A stretch of 64,000 nucleotides of DNA from an uncultured bacterium (GCA_937899715.1 CALCNX010000051.1:62001-126000), one strand, 5' to 3'; shown: positions 55,901 to 63,689, counted from the stretch's first letter. Numbers and translations are program-made. The notes: generated from the letters alone by a model not told the origin.

Positions 55901-56551
55901 GGACTTTAGCGTATCGATAGTGTGCAACCCTTTGTCTGTACCAATCCATAGTCTGCCGTGGTCATTCGCCTGAAGAGCAGTCACAAAGCCACTTTGGAGC
56001 ACAGATAAAGCCGCGGATTGGGAAAGAGGCATAGGCATGATTGCGCGAGCATCGGTCAGAAGCGGCATGAGCGTAGCACGATTGGAATCGCGCTGGATGT
56101 GTGACAAACCGCCGCCATTGGAGGCAACCCAGAGATTATCAAATTTGTCGCGGACAATCCGAGTAATCCATCCGCTTGGTAGAGCACCGCGAACAGCATT
56201 ACTTGAGGACATCGTATTCTCGCCGCTTCTTGAGGCTACGAATTTATAGCCGTCGTATTTATTGATGCCGTCTTGTGTGCCAATCCAGAGAAAACCCTTT
56301 GCATCTTGAATAATAGCATAGACCGAACTTTGCGAAAGCCCTTGCTCCAGACCAATGCGTGTAAAAGCATACTCTTGAGCAGTGGAGGCAGAGGTACGCG
56401 GTGCTGTGGGCTGACTCAAAACACCTTGTAAGGCAACGATATGGTACGGTATAAATACCACCAGCAAGGCTACTGCTATGAAAACAATACCTTGCGTAAG
56501 GTGTACCGATATGGAGCGAATGAGGTGCATACGGTATTCATTCCGAAACAT
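52982..56551 (-). CDS. Large sensor histidine kinase with double propeller (HTCS-like, no receiver)
   Basis: 1189 residues from the ATG at 56551 (ATG 56530 possible). One N-terminal membrane segment (VFIAVALLVVFIPYHIV), then about fourteen two-component-regulator propeller repeats of the FLWIGTQDGINKYDG type, enough for two seven-bladed propellers. A Y_Y_Y domain follows (VQYSYMMEGIDKEYVSFGTR and on), then a second membrane segment (WFRSGCLFLLGGLVLGGV), a coiled coil, HisKA with AHDLKTPLATML (the phospho-His), and an HATPase domain (NLLSNALKYSP, DEGNGLTDDD, GLGLSIVKK). Unlike hybrid HTCS it has no receiver and no AraC domain, so an unlinked response regulator must take the phosphate. The periplasmic ligand is unknown. 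Confidence 0.93.
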   Translation of the reverse strand: MFRNEYRMHLIRSISVHLTQGIVFIAVALLVVFIPYHIVALQGVLSQPTAPRTSASTAQEYAFTRIGLEQGLSQSSVYAIIQDAKGFLWIGTQDGINKYDGYKFVASRSGENTMSSSNAVRGALPSGWITRIVRDKFDNLWVASNGGGLSHIQRDSNRATLMPLLTDARAIMPMPLSQSAALSVLQSGFVTALQANDHGRLWIGTDKGLHTIDTLKSFYEKASAPTIRYIPATLEDAYIRQTLSGEITALTSDRAGRVWIGTRYGLFCHTPTNKASTDRNSFAVEEISLSQSSLSQAKKGKIAVQALFADSLGRIWIGTQGSGLLRYNPQTHQTRAFPYIPQRNDVPRRLNTISGSHVFCFATDERGFLWIGTDNGVNIISRNVHSMPDSADAEVVICRSVPQMSLSLGDNAVRSLYCDASGTMWVGTLTAGLSVWNPLRQRFGRHSPDMGNAAFLPYRVVRSFCQESDSILWVGTDDGLARWNYRSKTFFQLPIAAKDGYGLQSGRVWTINRDSAGIFWFGTDGGGLHRYDSKKRTFTVFQHNPDDSSTLCNNRLRAASWDNNGCLWLGTLDGLDYFNPRTATFTHFRHDPQNPASLSNDRIQAVFCDSDSVVWIATALGLNKFDRKHNRWKRYFHDSSAKSLPNSWVKHLMRDSEGTLWITTVGGICRYNPDGDNFTVYGSQNGLTNEYVYGIVEDAKGFLWMGTDKGLARFDKHKGVFRMYEAADGLQSSEFNTNAFYRTSDGYLLFGGVNGINMFRPEMLTERTFMPPIVLTAVKIFNTERTFEADIAGLKEIVLSHNDRLIELDFAALDFANIERVQYSYMMEGIDKEYVSFGTRNFATYTNLPAGEYTFCVRATNADGVWNAHELRLRVVIIPPFWETWWFRSGCLFLLGGLVLGGVQMRLRSIARRNNFLKEEVRKRTQELQESNQELAWSNEQLHELNNEKNAILGITAHDLKTPLATMLTLTELVENDHDTLSREELYHFTSLIHQSAHRMMSLIKQLLNMNMIDEGKLNLSLETIEVNHLITKLIADIETLARPKNLTFLFEPPATTYFISADPNAYIQIIENLLSNALKYSPLSKRIWVELKVMSFDDGEYVCCCVRDEGNGLTDDDKKRLFGKFARLSARPTGGEHSTGLGLSIVKKLVEAMNGRIWCESEHRKGAAFSVAFPRVQTLPLASEAPIR

Positions 56552-56566
56552 CACGTAATTAAAACC

Positions 56567-58333
56567 TCACATCGAAAGCGAACCTTTGCGAAATTCCGAC
56601 TTGCCAATGAGTGCGTTAATACAATACGGAACGCCACTGGCAGCGGATTGTTGTGCAGCGCGAAGAGTGCTTGCAATCTGGTCATTGGAGCGAATCTGCG
56701 CACCCATGCCGCCTAAGCCTTTGGCTACGATATGATAATCTGTATAATCCAGAACCGTGCCAACATCATCGCCCAAAATAACAACTTGGTCTCGTGCAAT
56801 TTGCGTCCAGCCCGCATCATTGCCAATCACTGCGATAACGCCCATATTATGCCGTTTGAACGTATCGAATTCCATAAGCGAATAGCCCGATGAGCCGTCG
56901 CCGTAGATAATCCAAACCTCCGCATCGGGCTGCACCGCTTTTACGCCAAGTGCAAATCCCGCACCAACGCCCAATGTGCCAAAGACACCGGGGTCGTACC
57001 ACGAAAGCGGCTTGCGCGGCTGGACGGAATAGGAAGCCGTTGCCACAAAATCGCCGCCGTCTGCTACAATGACTGTCTTATTCTCGAACACGTCGTCCAT
57101 TGCGCGGAAGAGATGAAGCGGATTTAGGAAATCACCCTGCGGTGTATTGAGAGATTCTGCCGCTTGCACAGCAATATCGGCATTGCGGTCGTTGTCGCGC
57201 TGACGAAGTTTCTGTGTCCATGCCGCATATTTGCCTGAGTTTGCACCCGCATTCGCATCTGCCAGCGCAACAAAGAACGATGCGGGGTCGGCGAGAACAG
57301 CAAGATTCGGCGTTCTGTTTTTCGTCAGGTCTTCATCCGAGCGATTGACCGAAATATAGGTGGCTTTACGGCTGATGTGATTGCCATAGTCCAATCGAAA
57401 ATCTGCCGGAACGCCCGAAAGCAGCACAACGTCTGCTTCTTTCAGTGCTTCCTTGCGCTTGTGCCTCATCTGAAGTGGATGGTCTTTGCCCAGCAAACCC
57501 CGCGCCATACCGGACAGATAGACCGGACAGCCCAATTTTTCTACCGCTGCCGACACTTCCGCCACACGGCGCGGATTCACAAGAGTTTGACTACCAATGA
57601 CCATCACAGGGCGCTCGGCATTGGCGAGTATTTTGGCGGCAGCGTGCACGTGTCGCTTAGAAGGCTCATCAACGCTTGGCGTGATAAGCGCAAGCGATTC
57701 TGCGCTTTGCACTGCTTCGTCTAAACCACCGAACAAGCCGTTCAAATGCCTGCCCAAATACCAGTTGAGCGCTTTTTGCTGGAAGGTAAGCTGCTTACCG
57801 GGCTGCGCATCCTTGATGTACCACTCGCGGATGAGGGCTTCGGGATAGAGCACGTCTATTGGCAGTTCCACAAAAACAGGTCCCGGAACGCCTGATTGCG
57901 CTATTTCAAAGGCGGCTTTGAGTGCAGAGGGAATCTGGGAAACTTTCGTAATTGCAAATACTTCCTTCACGTGCGGCTTCATTAGTGCCATTTGGTCAAT
58001 GTCTTGCAACGAACCGCGCCCACGCAAAACCGTCGCTGCCGCACCACCCAAGAGAATAAGCGGAGATTGAGCCATTTGTGCGTTTTTGATGGCGGTAATT
58101 GTGTTGGCAACGCCCGGTCCCGCCGTCACGGCTGCCACGCCCGGAATTCCCGTCAACCGCGCAACTGCGTCTGCCGCAAAAACGGCATTGACTTCGTGGC
58201 GCGTGTCCACGACCTTGATACCAAGCTGCTTGCATCCATGCAAAATCGGGGAAATATGCCCTCCGCACAAGGTGAAAAGCGCCTGCACGCCTTGTTTCTT
58301 GAGGCAGGTAGCCGTCAGCAATCCTCCGTCCAT
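56567..58333 (-). CDS. TPP-dependent enzyme, HACL2/ILVBL-like (2-hydroxyacyl-CoA lyase type)
   Basis: 589 residues from the ATG at 58333, preceded by AAGGAG nine bases upstream; an earlier in-frame start at 58471 lies across the operator-like palindrome. Three-domain TPP fold: catalytic Glu in DTRHEVNAVFAADA, TAGPGVANTITAIKNAQMAQ then SPLILLGGAA, and the TPP/Mg motif GDGSSGYSLMEFDTFKRHNM. The first half is strikingly like vertebrate ILVBL/HACL2 (GGHISPILHGCKQLGIKVVD and LPIDVLYPEALI), more than like biosynthetic IlvB. It probably cleaves 2-hydroxyacyl-CoA, or makes acetolactate; no small subunit is adjacent. Divergent from mutase. Confidence 0.85.
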   Translation of the reverse strand: MDGGLLTATCLKKQGVQALFTLCGGHISPILHGCKQLGIKVVDTRHEVNAVFAADAVARLTGIPGVAAVTAGPGVANTITAIKNAQMAQSPLILLGGAAATVLRGRGSLQDIDQMALMKPHVKEVFAITKVSQIPSALKAAFEIAQSGVPGPVFVELPIDVLYPEALIREWYIKDAQPGKQLTFQQKALNWYLGRHLNGLFGGLDEAVQSAESLALITPSVDEPSKRHVHAAAKILANAERPVMVIGSQTLVNPRRVAEVSAAVEKLGCPVYLSGMARGLLGKDHPLQMRHKRKEALKEADVVLLSGVPADFRLDYGNHISRKATYISVNRSDEDLTKNRTPNLAVLADPASFFVALADANAGANSGKYAAWTQKLRQRDNDRNADIAVQAAESLNTPQGDFLNPLHLFRAMDDVFENKTVIVADGGDFVATASYSVQPRKPLSWYDPGVFGTLGVGAGFALGVKAVQPDAEVWIIYGDGSSGYSLMEFDTFKRHNMGVIAVIGNDAGWTQIARDQVVILGDDVGTVLDYTDYHIVAKGLGGMGAQIRSNDQIASTLRAAQQSAASGVPYCINALIGKSEFRKGSLSM

Positions 58334-58457
58334 ACACAAACGCTCCTTTTGGGGGGTACTAAAGATGAAATATGAGAATATCTTGCTTAATAACAATTTG
58401 TTTGATAGCTCAATCATAACACAAAAAGTGGAATTTTGTGGGAAAATACAAAGCGCA

Positions 58458-58475
58458 GCACTTGTGTACAAGTGC
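58458..58475. promoter_or_regulatory. Operator-like palindrome between HACL2-like and mutase genes
   Basis: GCACTTGTGTACAAGTGC is a palindrome with 16 of 18 symmetric bases (7-base perfect arms, four-base centre). It lies in the 289-base divergent region, 125 bases before the HACL2-like ATG and 148 before the mutase ATG, so one regulator could control both. Size and symmetry suit a dimeric repressor. The binding protein is not identified. Confidence 0.45.
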
Positions 58476-58521
58476 GGAATGTGAAAAAAATTACACCGAA
58501 AAAATAGTCTTTGGAGGAAGA

Positions 58522-58539
58522 GATAATTTCGGGATTATC
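58522..58539. promoter_or_regulatory. Second inverted repeat in the divergent region
   Basis: GATAAT (58522-58527) and ATTATC (58534-58539) flank TTCGGG. It is a shorter, AT-rich repeat about 84 bases before the mutase ATG. It may be a second binding site or part of the promoter; the evidence is symmetry only. Confidence 0.25.
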
Positions 58540-58622
58540 GCTATTTTGCGCTTAGTTTGTGGACTTTCCTTTATCATCCTAAAATTCCAATACTACACTT
58601 CTTAACGCTTTTCTAAATCGCT

Positions 58623-60761
58623 ATGGCTGCCACACTCGACCAATGGAGCGCTCTGGCGCAAAAAGAACTCAAAGACAAACCACTTGAGGCACTCACTCGC
58701 CAAACGCAAGACGGCATACCGATAAAACCGCTCTATACCGCAGCCGACCTCGAAGCTATCGGCTTTGAAGAGACCATGCCCGGCATCTTCCCATATTTAC
58801 GCGGTCCTTACGCCACCATGTACACTAACCGCCCGTGGACAATCCGCCAATACGCGGGGTTCTCGACGGCAGAGGCTTCCAACGCATTTTATCGAAAAAA
58901 TCTTGCGGCGGGGCAGAAAGGGCTTTCGGTAGCCTTTGATTTGGCGACGCATCGGGGCTACGATTCCGACCACCCGCGTGTGGTGGGCGATGTAGGCAAG
59001 GCAGGCGTAGCGATTGATTCGGTTGAAGATATGAAAATTTTGTTCGACCAAATCCCGCTTGACGAAATGTCGGTTTCGATGACCATGAACGGCGCGGTGA
59101 TACCGATTATGGCAATGTTTATTGTTGCGGGCGAGGAACAGGGCGTTTCGTCAGCACAACTCTCCGGTACGATTCAGAACGATATTCTGAAAGAATTTAT
59201 GGTGCGGAATACTTACATTTATCCGCCTGAGCCATCTATGCGCCTTGTGGCGGATATTATTGAGTACACAAGTAAGTTTATGCCAAAATTCAATAGCATT
59301 TCGATTTCGGGCTACCATATGCACGAAGCAGGCGCGAATGCAGTGCAGGAAGTAGCATTCACGCTTGCGGACGGTCTGGAATATGTGCGCACGGCGCTGG
59401 CACGAGGGCTGGATGTGGATGCGTTTGCACCACGCCTCTCCTTTTTCTGGGGAATCGGGATGAATTTCTTCATGGAAATAGCAAAGATGCGAGCTGCACG
59501 GTATCTGTGGGCAAACGTAATGCAGCAATTTAACCCTAAAAAACCGCTTTCGACTGCGCTCAGAACGCACTGCCAGACATCCGGCTGGTCGCTCACCGAG
59601 CAAGACCCGTATAACAATATCGTCCGCACGACTATCGAAGCGCTTGCTGCGGTGCTGGGCGGAACGCAATCACTTCACACGAACTCTTTTGATGAAGCAA
59701 TCGCACTGCCGACGGAGTTTTCTGCCCGCATTGCCCGGAACACGCAGCTTATTTTAGCAGAAGAGTCGGGCGTAACGCACGTTGCAGACCCGCTTGCAGG
59801 CTCGTATTACGTGGAATCGCTGACGCATTCGATTATTGCGGAAGCGCAAAAACTCATGCGCGAAGTGGAAGCGCTGGGAGGTATGACTAAAGCTATCGTT
59901 GCGGGATTGCCCAAGCAAAAAATTGAGGAATCCGCCGCTCGCCGTCAGGCTGCGATTGACCAAGGGAAATTCGTGATTGTGGGTGTGAATAAATATCGCC
60001 TCGCCAAAGAAGACCCGATTGACATTTTGGACGTGGACAACGTTGCCGTGCGCGAAGGGCAAATACGTCGTTTGGAGCAGATTCGCGCCACACGCAATAC
60101 GGCAGACGTACAATCGGCACTGGAAGAAATCTCTCGTCGCGCAGCATCGGGCGAAGGGAATCTTTTGGAAGCGGCGGTGGATGCTGCTCGCAAGCGTGCT
60201 ACCGTGGGTGAAATATCGGACGCAATGGAGCGGGCTTTCAAGCGCTACGAAGCACAAGTTGCGACCGTCTCCGGTGTGTACAGCGCTGAGTATGGCGATA
60301 ACGCGGACGTAAAAAATCTTCTGGCGGAAACGGAGCGTTTTTCGGAAGCGCATGGTCGCCGTCCGCGTATGCTGGTCTGCAAGCTAGGACAAGACGGGCA
60401 CGACCGCGGGGCGCGAATTATCGCCTCTGCCTTTGCCGATTTGGGATTTGATGTAGATATGGGACCACTTTTTCAAACGCCGGAAGAAGCTGCAAAGCAG
60501 GCTGTGGAGAATGATGTTCATGTGGTAGGTGTGTCATCGCTGGCGGCAGGGCATAAAACCTTAGTTCCGCAGCTTATCGAAGCGCTCAGGAAAGAAGGTG
60601 CGGATGATATTGTGGTGGTGGCGGGCGGCGTGATTCCGCATCAGGACTACGATGCGCTCTATGCGGCGGGCGTAAAAGAAATCTTCGGACCCGGGACGAA
60701 TATCGTTCTGGCAGCAAAGAAGGTATTGGCGGATATTGAGGAGCGGGCGCAGGTGGCGTAA
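58623..60761 (+). CDS. scpA: Methylmalonyl-CoA mutase, adenosylcobalamin-dependent
   Basis: 712 residues, single-chain homodimer type. TIM barrel with IRQYAGFSTAEASNAFYRKN (substrate Tyr, Tyr 89 of the Propionibacterium enzyme) and TIQNDILKEFMVRNTYIYPP (Gln 197 and Arg 207), so methylmalonyl rather than isobutyryl specificity is indicated. The C-terminal B12-binding domain has GQDGHDRGARIIASAF with the cobalt-ligating His, then VGVSSLAAGHKTLVPQL. The helix after barrel strand 6 reads GYHMHEAGAN, with His in place of the common Gln. It interconverts methylmalonyl-CoA and succinyl-CoA. No MeaB-type GTPase is adjacent, but an adenosyltransferase lies 1.8 kb downstream. Confidence 0.96.
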   Translation: MAATLDQWSALAQKELKDKPLEALTRQTQDGIPIKPLYTAADLEAIGFEETMPGIFPYLRGPYATMYTNRPWTIRQYAGFSTAEASNAFYRKNLAAGQKGLSVAFDLATHRGYDSDHPRVVGDVGKAGVAIDSVEDMKILFDQIPLDEMSVSMTMNGAVIPIMAMFIVAGEEQGVSSAQLSGTIQNDILKEFMVRNTYIYPPEPSMRLVADIIEYTSKFMPKFNSISISGYHMHEAGANAVQEVAFTLADGLEYVRTALARGLDVDAFAPRLSFFWGIGMNFFMEIAKMRAARYLWANVMQQFNPKKPLSTALRTHCQTSGWSLTEQDPYNNIVRTTIEALAAVLGGTQSLHTNSFDEAIALPTEFSARIARNTQLILAEESGVTHVADPLAGSYYVESLTHSIIAEAQKLMREVEALGGMTKAIVAGLPKQKIEESAARRQAAIDQGKFVIVGVNKYRLAKEDPIDILDVDNVAVREGQIRRLEQIRATRNTADVQSALEEISRRAASGEGNLLEAAVDAARKRATVGEISDAMERAFKRYEAQVATVSGVYSAEYGDNADVKNLLAETERFSEAHGRRPRMLVCKLGQDGHDRGARIIASAFADLGFDVDMGPLFQTPEEAAKQAVENDVHVVGVSSLAAGHKTLVPQLIEALRKEGADDIVVVAGGVIPHQDYDALYAAGVKEIFGPGTNIVLAAKKVLADIEERAQVA

Positions 60762-60793
60762 GAAATTGAACGTAAAAACTTGAAAGAAAAGCT

Positions 60794-61945
60794 ATGACAG
60801 AACCCTTCATCAAATATCTTCGCATCGAGAATTACAAAAGCATTGATAAGCTCGAACTACACGATTTACCGCCCTTTGCGGTCTTTGCAGGTGCGAATGG
60901 ATCGGGGAAAAGTAATTTTTTTGATGCCATAGAGTTTGTAAGCCAAATTGCTCAGTCAGATGTTGAAGCAGCGTTGCGTAAGCATCAAGGGTTCGCAAAT
61001 ATGCACTGCGTCAAGCGCTATAAATCAAAAGCTCGTACTTTTGAGTTTGATATTCAAGTTTTCTTGCAAGAACACCATATCTACCATCTTGCACAATTCT
61101 ATACAAAATATCAGCTCAAAGCTAAGAATCTTGATACCACACCTATTTTAGAAGAAGCCTACTATACTTTTCCACCACCATTTCAACCTATTCACAAGCG
61201 TTTAGATTCAAAAGCGTCATTGCATTACTCAAATATAACTAATACTTATGGTGTTGAAGATAAGGAATTTCCTACGAACATATCATTTCTACGGTATCTA
61301 CAAACTTCATTGACGGAAACAATTAGAGGCAGCCGCCTCTATCGGATTGACCCAATTGGTGCAAAACGCGAAAGTGCAGCCGATGCGGACAATTCCGAAT
61401 TAGATAGGTCTGGACATAACTTAGCTACAGTGCTACAGCGCTTGGAGCAGGATATAAACATTCGGGAAACAATTATGGAGTTTCTCAGTCTTTATGTGCC
61501 AAGTATCGAAAAGGCTTCTGCATACAAACAGAAACTAACTTCTCATTTGGCTTTAAGTTTCAAAGAAGCAAACATAAAAAAAGAATTTCCCGCGCATCTC
61601 ATTTCCGACGGAACAATCTATTTACTCAATCTTCTTGTCGCGGTTTTAGATGTCAAAAAGCGTATTGGAATCACTATGATAGAAGAACCGGAACGCGGGT
61701 TACATCCTGAAGCTATTTCGCAGATAGTAGCATTTATGCGGGAACGCGCCACATCTCGCAACCCAATCTGGCTCACAACACACAGCGAAGCAGTTATCCG
61801 TGCAACACAAGACGGCGATTTATTTTTTGTGGAAAAAGAAGATGGTCGCACTATTATCAAACCTGCTCTACCCTACTCAAACGGTTCGTTCACGCGAGAC
61901 CGTGCATGGCTTTCTAATGCACTTGGCGGAGGCTTGCCATGGTGA
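60794..61945 (+). CDS. AAA family ATPase (OLD/RecF-like, AAA15/AAA21), partner of a TOPRIM-like protein
   Basis: 383 residues, starting 32 bases after the mutase stop. Opening FIKYLRIENYKSIDKLELHD and Walker A GANGSGKSN (33-41) are of the OLD/SMC-like AAA15 type. Walker B MIEEPERGLHPEAI at about residues 293-306 and the H-loop TTHSEAV at about 330 complete the ATPase site. The middle (about 85-225) is a variable insert without a known domain. The coding sequence is visibly more AT-rich than the mutase gene. It overlaps the next gene by seven bases. The two-gene ATPase/TOPRIM layout resembles several antiphage modules; that role is inference. Confidence 0.85.
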   Translation: MTEPFIKYLRIENYKSIDKLELHDLPPFAVFAGANGSGKSNFFDAIEFVSQIAQSDVEAALRKHQGFANMHCVKRYKSKARTFEFDIQVFLQEHHIYHLAQFYTKYQLKAKNLDTTPILEEAYYTFPPPFQPIHKRLDSKASLHYSNITNTYGVEDKEFPTNISFLRYLQTSLTETIRGSRLYRIDPIGAKRESAADADNSELDRSGHNLATVLQRLEQDINIRETIMEFLSLYVPSIEKASAYKQKLTSHLALSFKEANIKKEFPAHLISDGTIYLLNLLVAVLDVKKRIGITMIEEPERGLHPEAISQIVAFMRERATSRNPIWLTTHSEAVIRATQDGDLFFVEKEDGRTIIKPALPYSNGSFTRDRAWLSNALGGGLPW

Positions 61946-62514
61946 AAGTTGGCTTTGTAGTGGAAGGTTCTTCAGAAAAAAGGTTGATTGATTCCGCCAA
62001 TTTTCATGCGCTATGCGCCAGCTATGGTATAGAAATTTGTAAGCCAATTATTGTCATTGGCGGTATAGGTGACGGTGGGTGCGATATTACGGGCTTCATT
62101 CGTGATTGTCGTAGTCAAGCGCATCCTGATCAAGTTTTGGTGCTGGTAGATTTAGAAAATGCACCCTGCTTTCAAGAGTGCAAAGCCAATCTTGGTGGTA
62201 TCGAAACAGCCGATACCATTGTTATAGCTCGTAGAACCCTAGAAGCGTGGTTTATGGCGGATATAGAAGCATTTGCACGATGGGTACAAGGTAAAATCAG
62301 CATCCCATTTCCTGAGCTCGAGCAGAACAACTTTGCTTTACTCAAGACGTTAGAGAAAATACTAGATATTCGCGGACCTGGCGTAAACCATGAATCATTT
62401 GCGAAAACTATGCTCAACAGTAAATACGATTTCTCCTTGGAACGTGCAGCCCGACACCCACACTGCCCAAGCGCTCAATATTTTCTGACTGCCCTTCAAC
62501 GTTTGGCTCGATAA
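61939..62514 (+). CDS. TOPRIM-like protein (DUF4276-type), partner of the AAA ATPase
   Basis: 191 residues from the ATG at 61939, overlapping the ATPase stop by seven bases. The N-terminus VKVGFVVEGSSEKRLIDSAN carries the TOPRIM glutamate, and VLVLVDLENAPCF puts D-x-E where TOPRIM has D-x-D. The RRTLEAWFMADIEAF motif is typical of DUF4276-like proteins paired with AAA ATPases. A single-domain nuclease or phosphotransfer role is plausible, with the ATPase as sensor or motor. A complete acidic triad is not proven because the second acidic residue is Glu. Confidence 0.72.
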   Translation: MVKVGFVVEGSSEKRLIDSANFHALCASYGIEICKPIIVIGGIGDGGCDITGFIRDCRSQAHPDQVLVLVDLENAPCFQECKANLGGIETADTIVIARRTLEAWFMADIEAFARWVQGKISIPFPELEQNNFALLKTLEKILDIRGPGVNHESFAKTMLNSKYDFSLERAARHPHCPSAQYFLTALQRLAR

Positions 62515-62609
62515 GTGTCACACTGGGGTAATCGCATGAAATTTTCTGAACCGATTTAGCCCATTCTATTCAGTGTTTGCGAAACCCTAACCAATTTTAT
62601 CTCAAGTTC

Positions 62610-63170
62610 ATGGCAACAAAAATATACACCAAAACCGGCGACGACGGCACGACAGGCTTATTCGGCGGCGACCGTGTGTCGAAAGACCACTTGCGCATAG
62701 AAGCATACGGCACAATAGATGAACTCAATTCACTAATTGGTGTGGCGGTAACGCATCAAATGCCGGAGCGCCTCCAATCAAGTCTTCTCGAAATATCGGC
62801 GTTGCTTTTTACCGCCGGAGCAGACCTCGCCACACCGCTCGACCCACCGCCTGCATACCCGATTCCTCGCATTACCCCGGCTCACACAGCATATTTAGAG
62901 CGGCTTATAGATGAATACGATGCTGAACTTTCGCCGCTCAAAGCCTTTATTCTCCCCACGGGAACGCCGGCTGCCGCATACTTACACCTTGCACGGACAG
63001 TCTGTCGCCGCGCAGAACGCTGCGAAACAGCGCTTTCTCGTACCGAAGATGTTGGTAAGGAAATCGGAAAGTTTTTGAACCGATTGTCGGATTATCTTTT
63101 CACTGCTGCTCGTATGGCGAATCGTCTGGCGGGCGCTCAGGATGTAGAGTGGAAGAATCCGGCATTGTGA
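62610..63170 (+). CDS. ATP:cob(I)alamin adenosyltransferase (PduO/MMAB type)
   Basis: 186 residues from the ATG at 62610. Hallmarks KIYTKTGDDGTTGLFGG at the N-terminus (ATP-binding loop), then IEAYGTIDELNSLIGVA, and near the end CRRAERCETALSRTEDVGKE with the conserved Arg/Glu, and FLNRLSDYLFTAARMAN. It makes adenosylcobalamin, the cofactor of the mutase encoded 1.8 kb upstream on the same strand, so the two form a functional unit interrupted by the ATPase/TOPRIM-like pair. Confidence 0.95.
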   Translation: MATKIYTKTGDDGTTGLFGGDRVSKDHLRIEAYGTIDELNSLIGVAVTHQMPERLQSSLLEISALLFTAGADLATPLDPPPAYPIPRITPAHTAYLERLIDEYDAELSPLKAFILPTGTPAAAYLHLARTVCRRAERCETALSRTEDVGKEIGKFLNRLSDYLFTAARMANRLAGAQDVEWKNPAL

Positions 63171-63203
63171 GTATAAGGATTTTTTTGACACGGATTTGAA
63201 GAG

Positions 63204-63239
63204 GATTTCACAGATTTCACGGATTTCACGGATTTTTTT
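63204..63239. repeat. Short tandem repeat of a 9-base GATTTCACG unit
   Basis: GATTTCACA, GATTTCACG, GATTTCACG and a T-rich fourth copy GATTTTTTT run head to tail between the adenosyltransferase and the HD gene, with a related CGGATTTG just upstream (63191-63198). Similar ACGGATT-type degenerate repeats are seen in intergenic DNA of many bacteria. No function is established. Confidence 0.6.
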
Positions 63240-63251
63240 GAAGTAAAAACT

Positions 63252-63689
63252 ATGTCCAATCTTGCCCACGCCATTGCTCTTGCGGCATTAGCGCACGAAC
63301 ACCAAAAAGACCGCGCCGGGAAAACGTATATCCTGCACCCGCTTCGCCTGATGTTTCGCATGACCACCGAAGCCGAGATGACTGCTGCCGTGCTGCACGA
63401 TGTGGTCGAAGATACCGAATGGACAATGGAATTACTCCGCGAAGAAGGCTTCAGCGAAGATGTACTTTTTGCGGTGGATTGCCTCACGAAACGTGATGGA
63501 GAGCCGTACATGGCGCTTATTGAGCGAGCACAAAAAAGTCCGATAGCTTTGCGTGTAAAAATTGCAGACCTGGAGGACAACATGGACACAAAACGTTTGG
63601 ACAGGCTCTCTGCCTACGATGCTGACCGCTTGCAAAAATATCACGCTGCGTGGCGCATATTGCAAGATGTCTTGCGGCAAAGCAGGTAA
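63252..63689 (+). CDS. HD-domain hydrolase of the SpoT/MESH1 type
   Basis: 145 residues, a stand-alone HD domain. The opening LAALAHEHQKDRAGKTYILH followed by PLRL, then AAVLHDVVEDTEW and VKIADLEDNMDTKRL, is the (p)ppGpp-hydrolase pattern of RelA/SpoT HD domains, with the catalytic HD and the ED and D-x-x-x-N residues all present. Without synthetase or TGS domains it resembles small alarmone hydrolases (MESH1-like). It would hydrolyse (p)ppGpp in a Mn-dependent reaction, or another nucleotide; sequence alone does not fix the substrate. Confidence 0.85.
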   Translation: MSNLAHAIALAALAHEHQKDRAGKTYILHPLRLMFRMTTEAEMTAAVLHDVVEDTEWTMELLREEGFSEDVLFAVDCLTKRDGEPYMALIERAQKSPIALRVKIADLEDNMDTKRLDRLSAYDADRLQKYHAAWRILQDVLRQSR

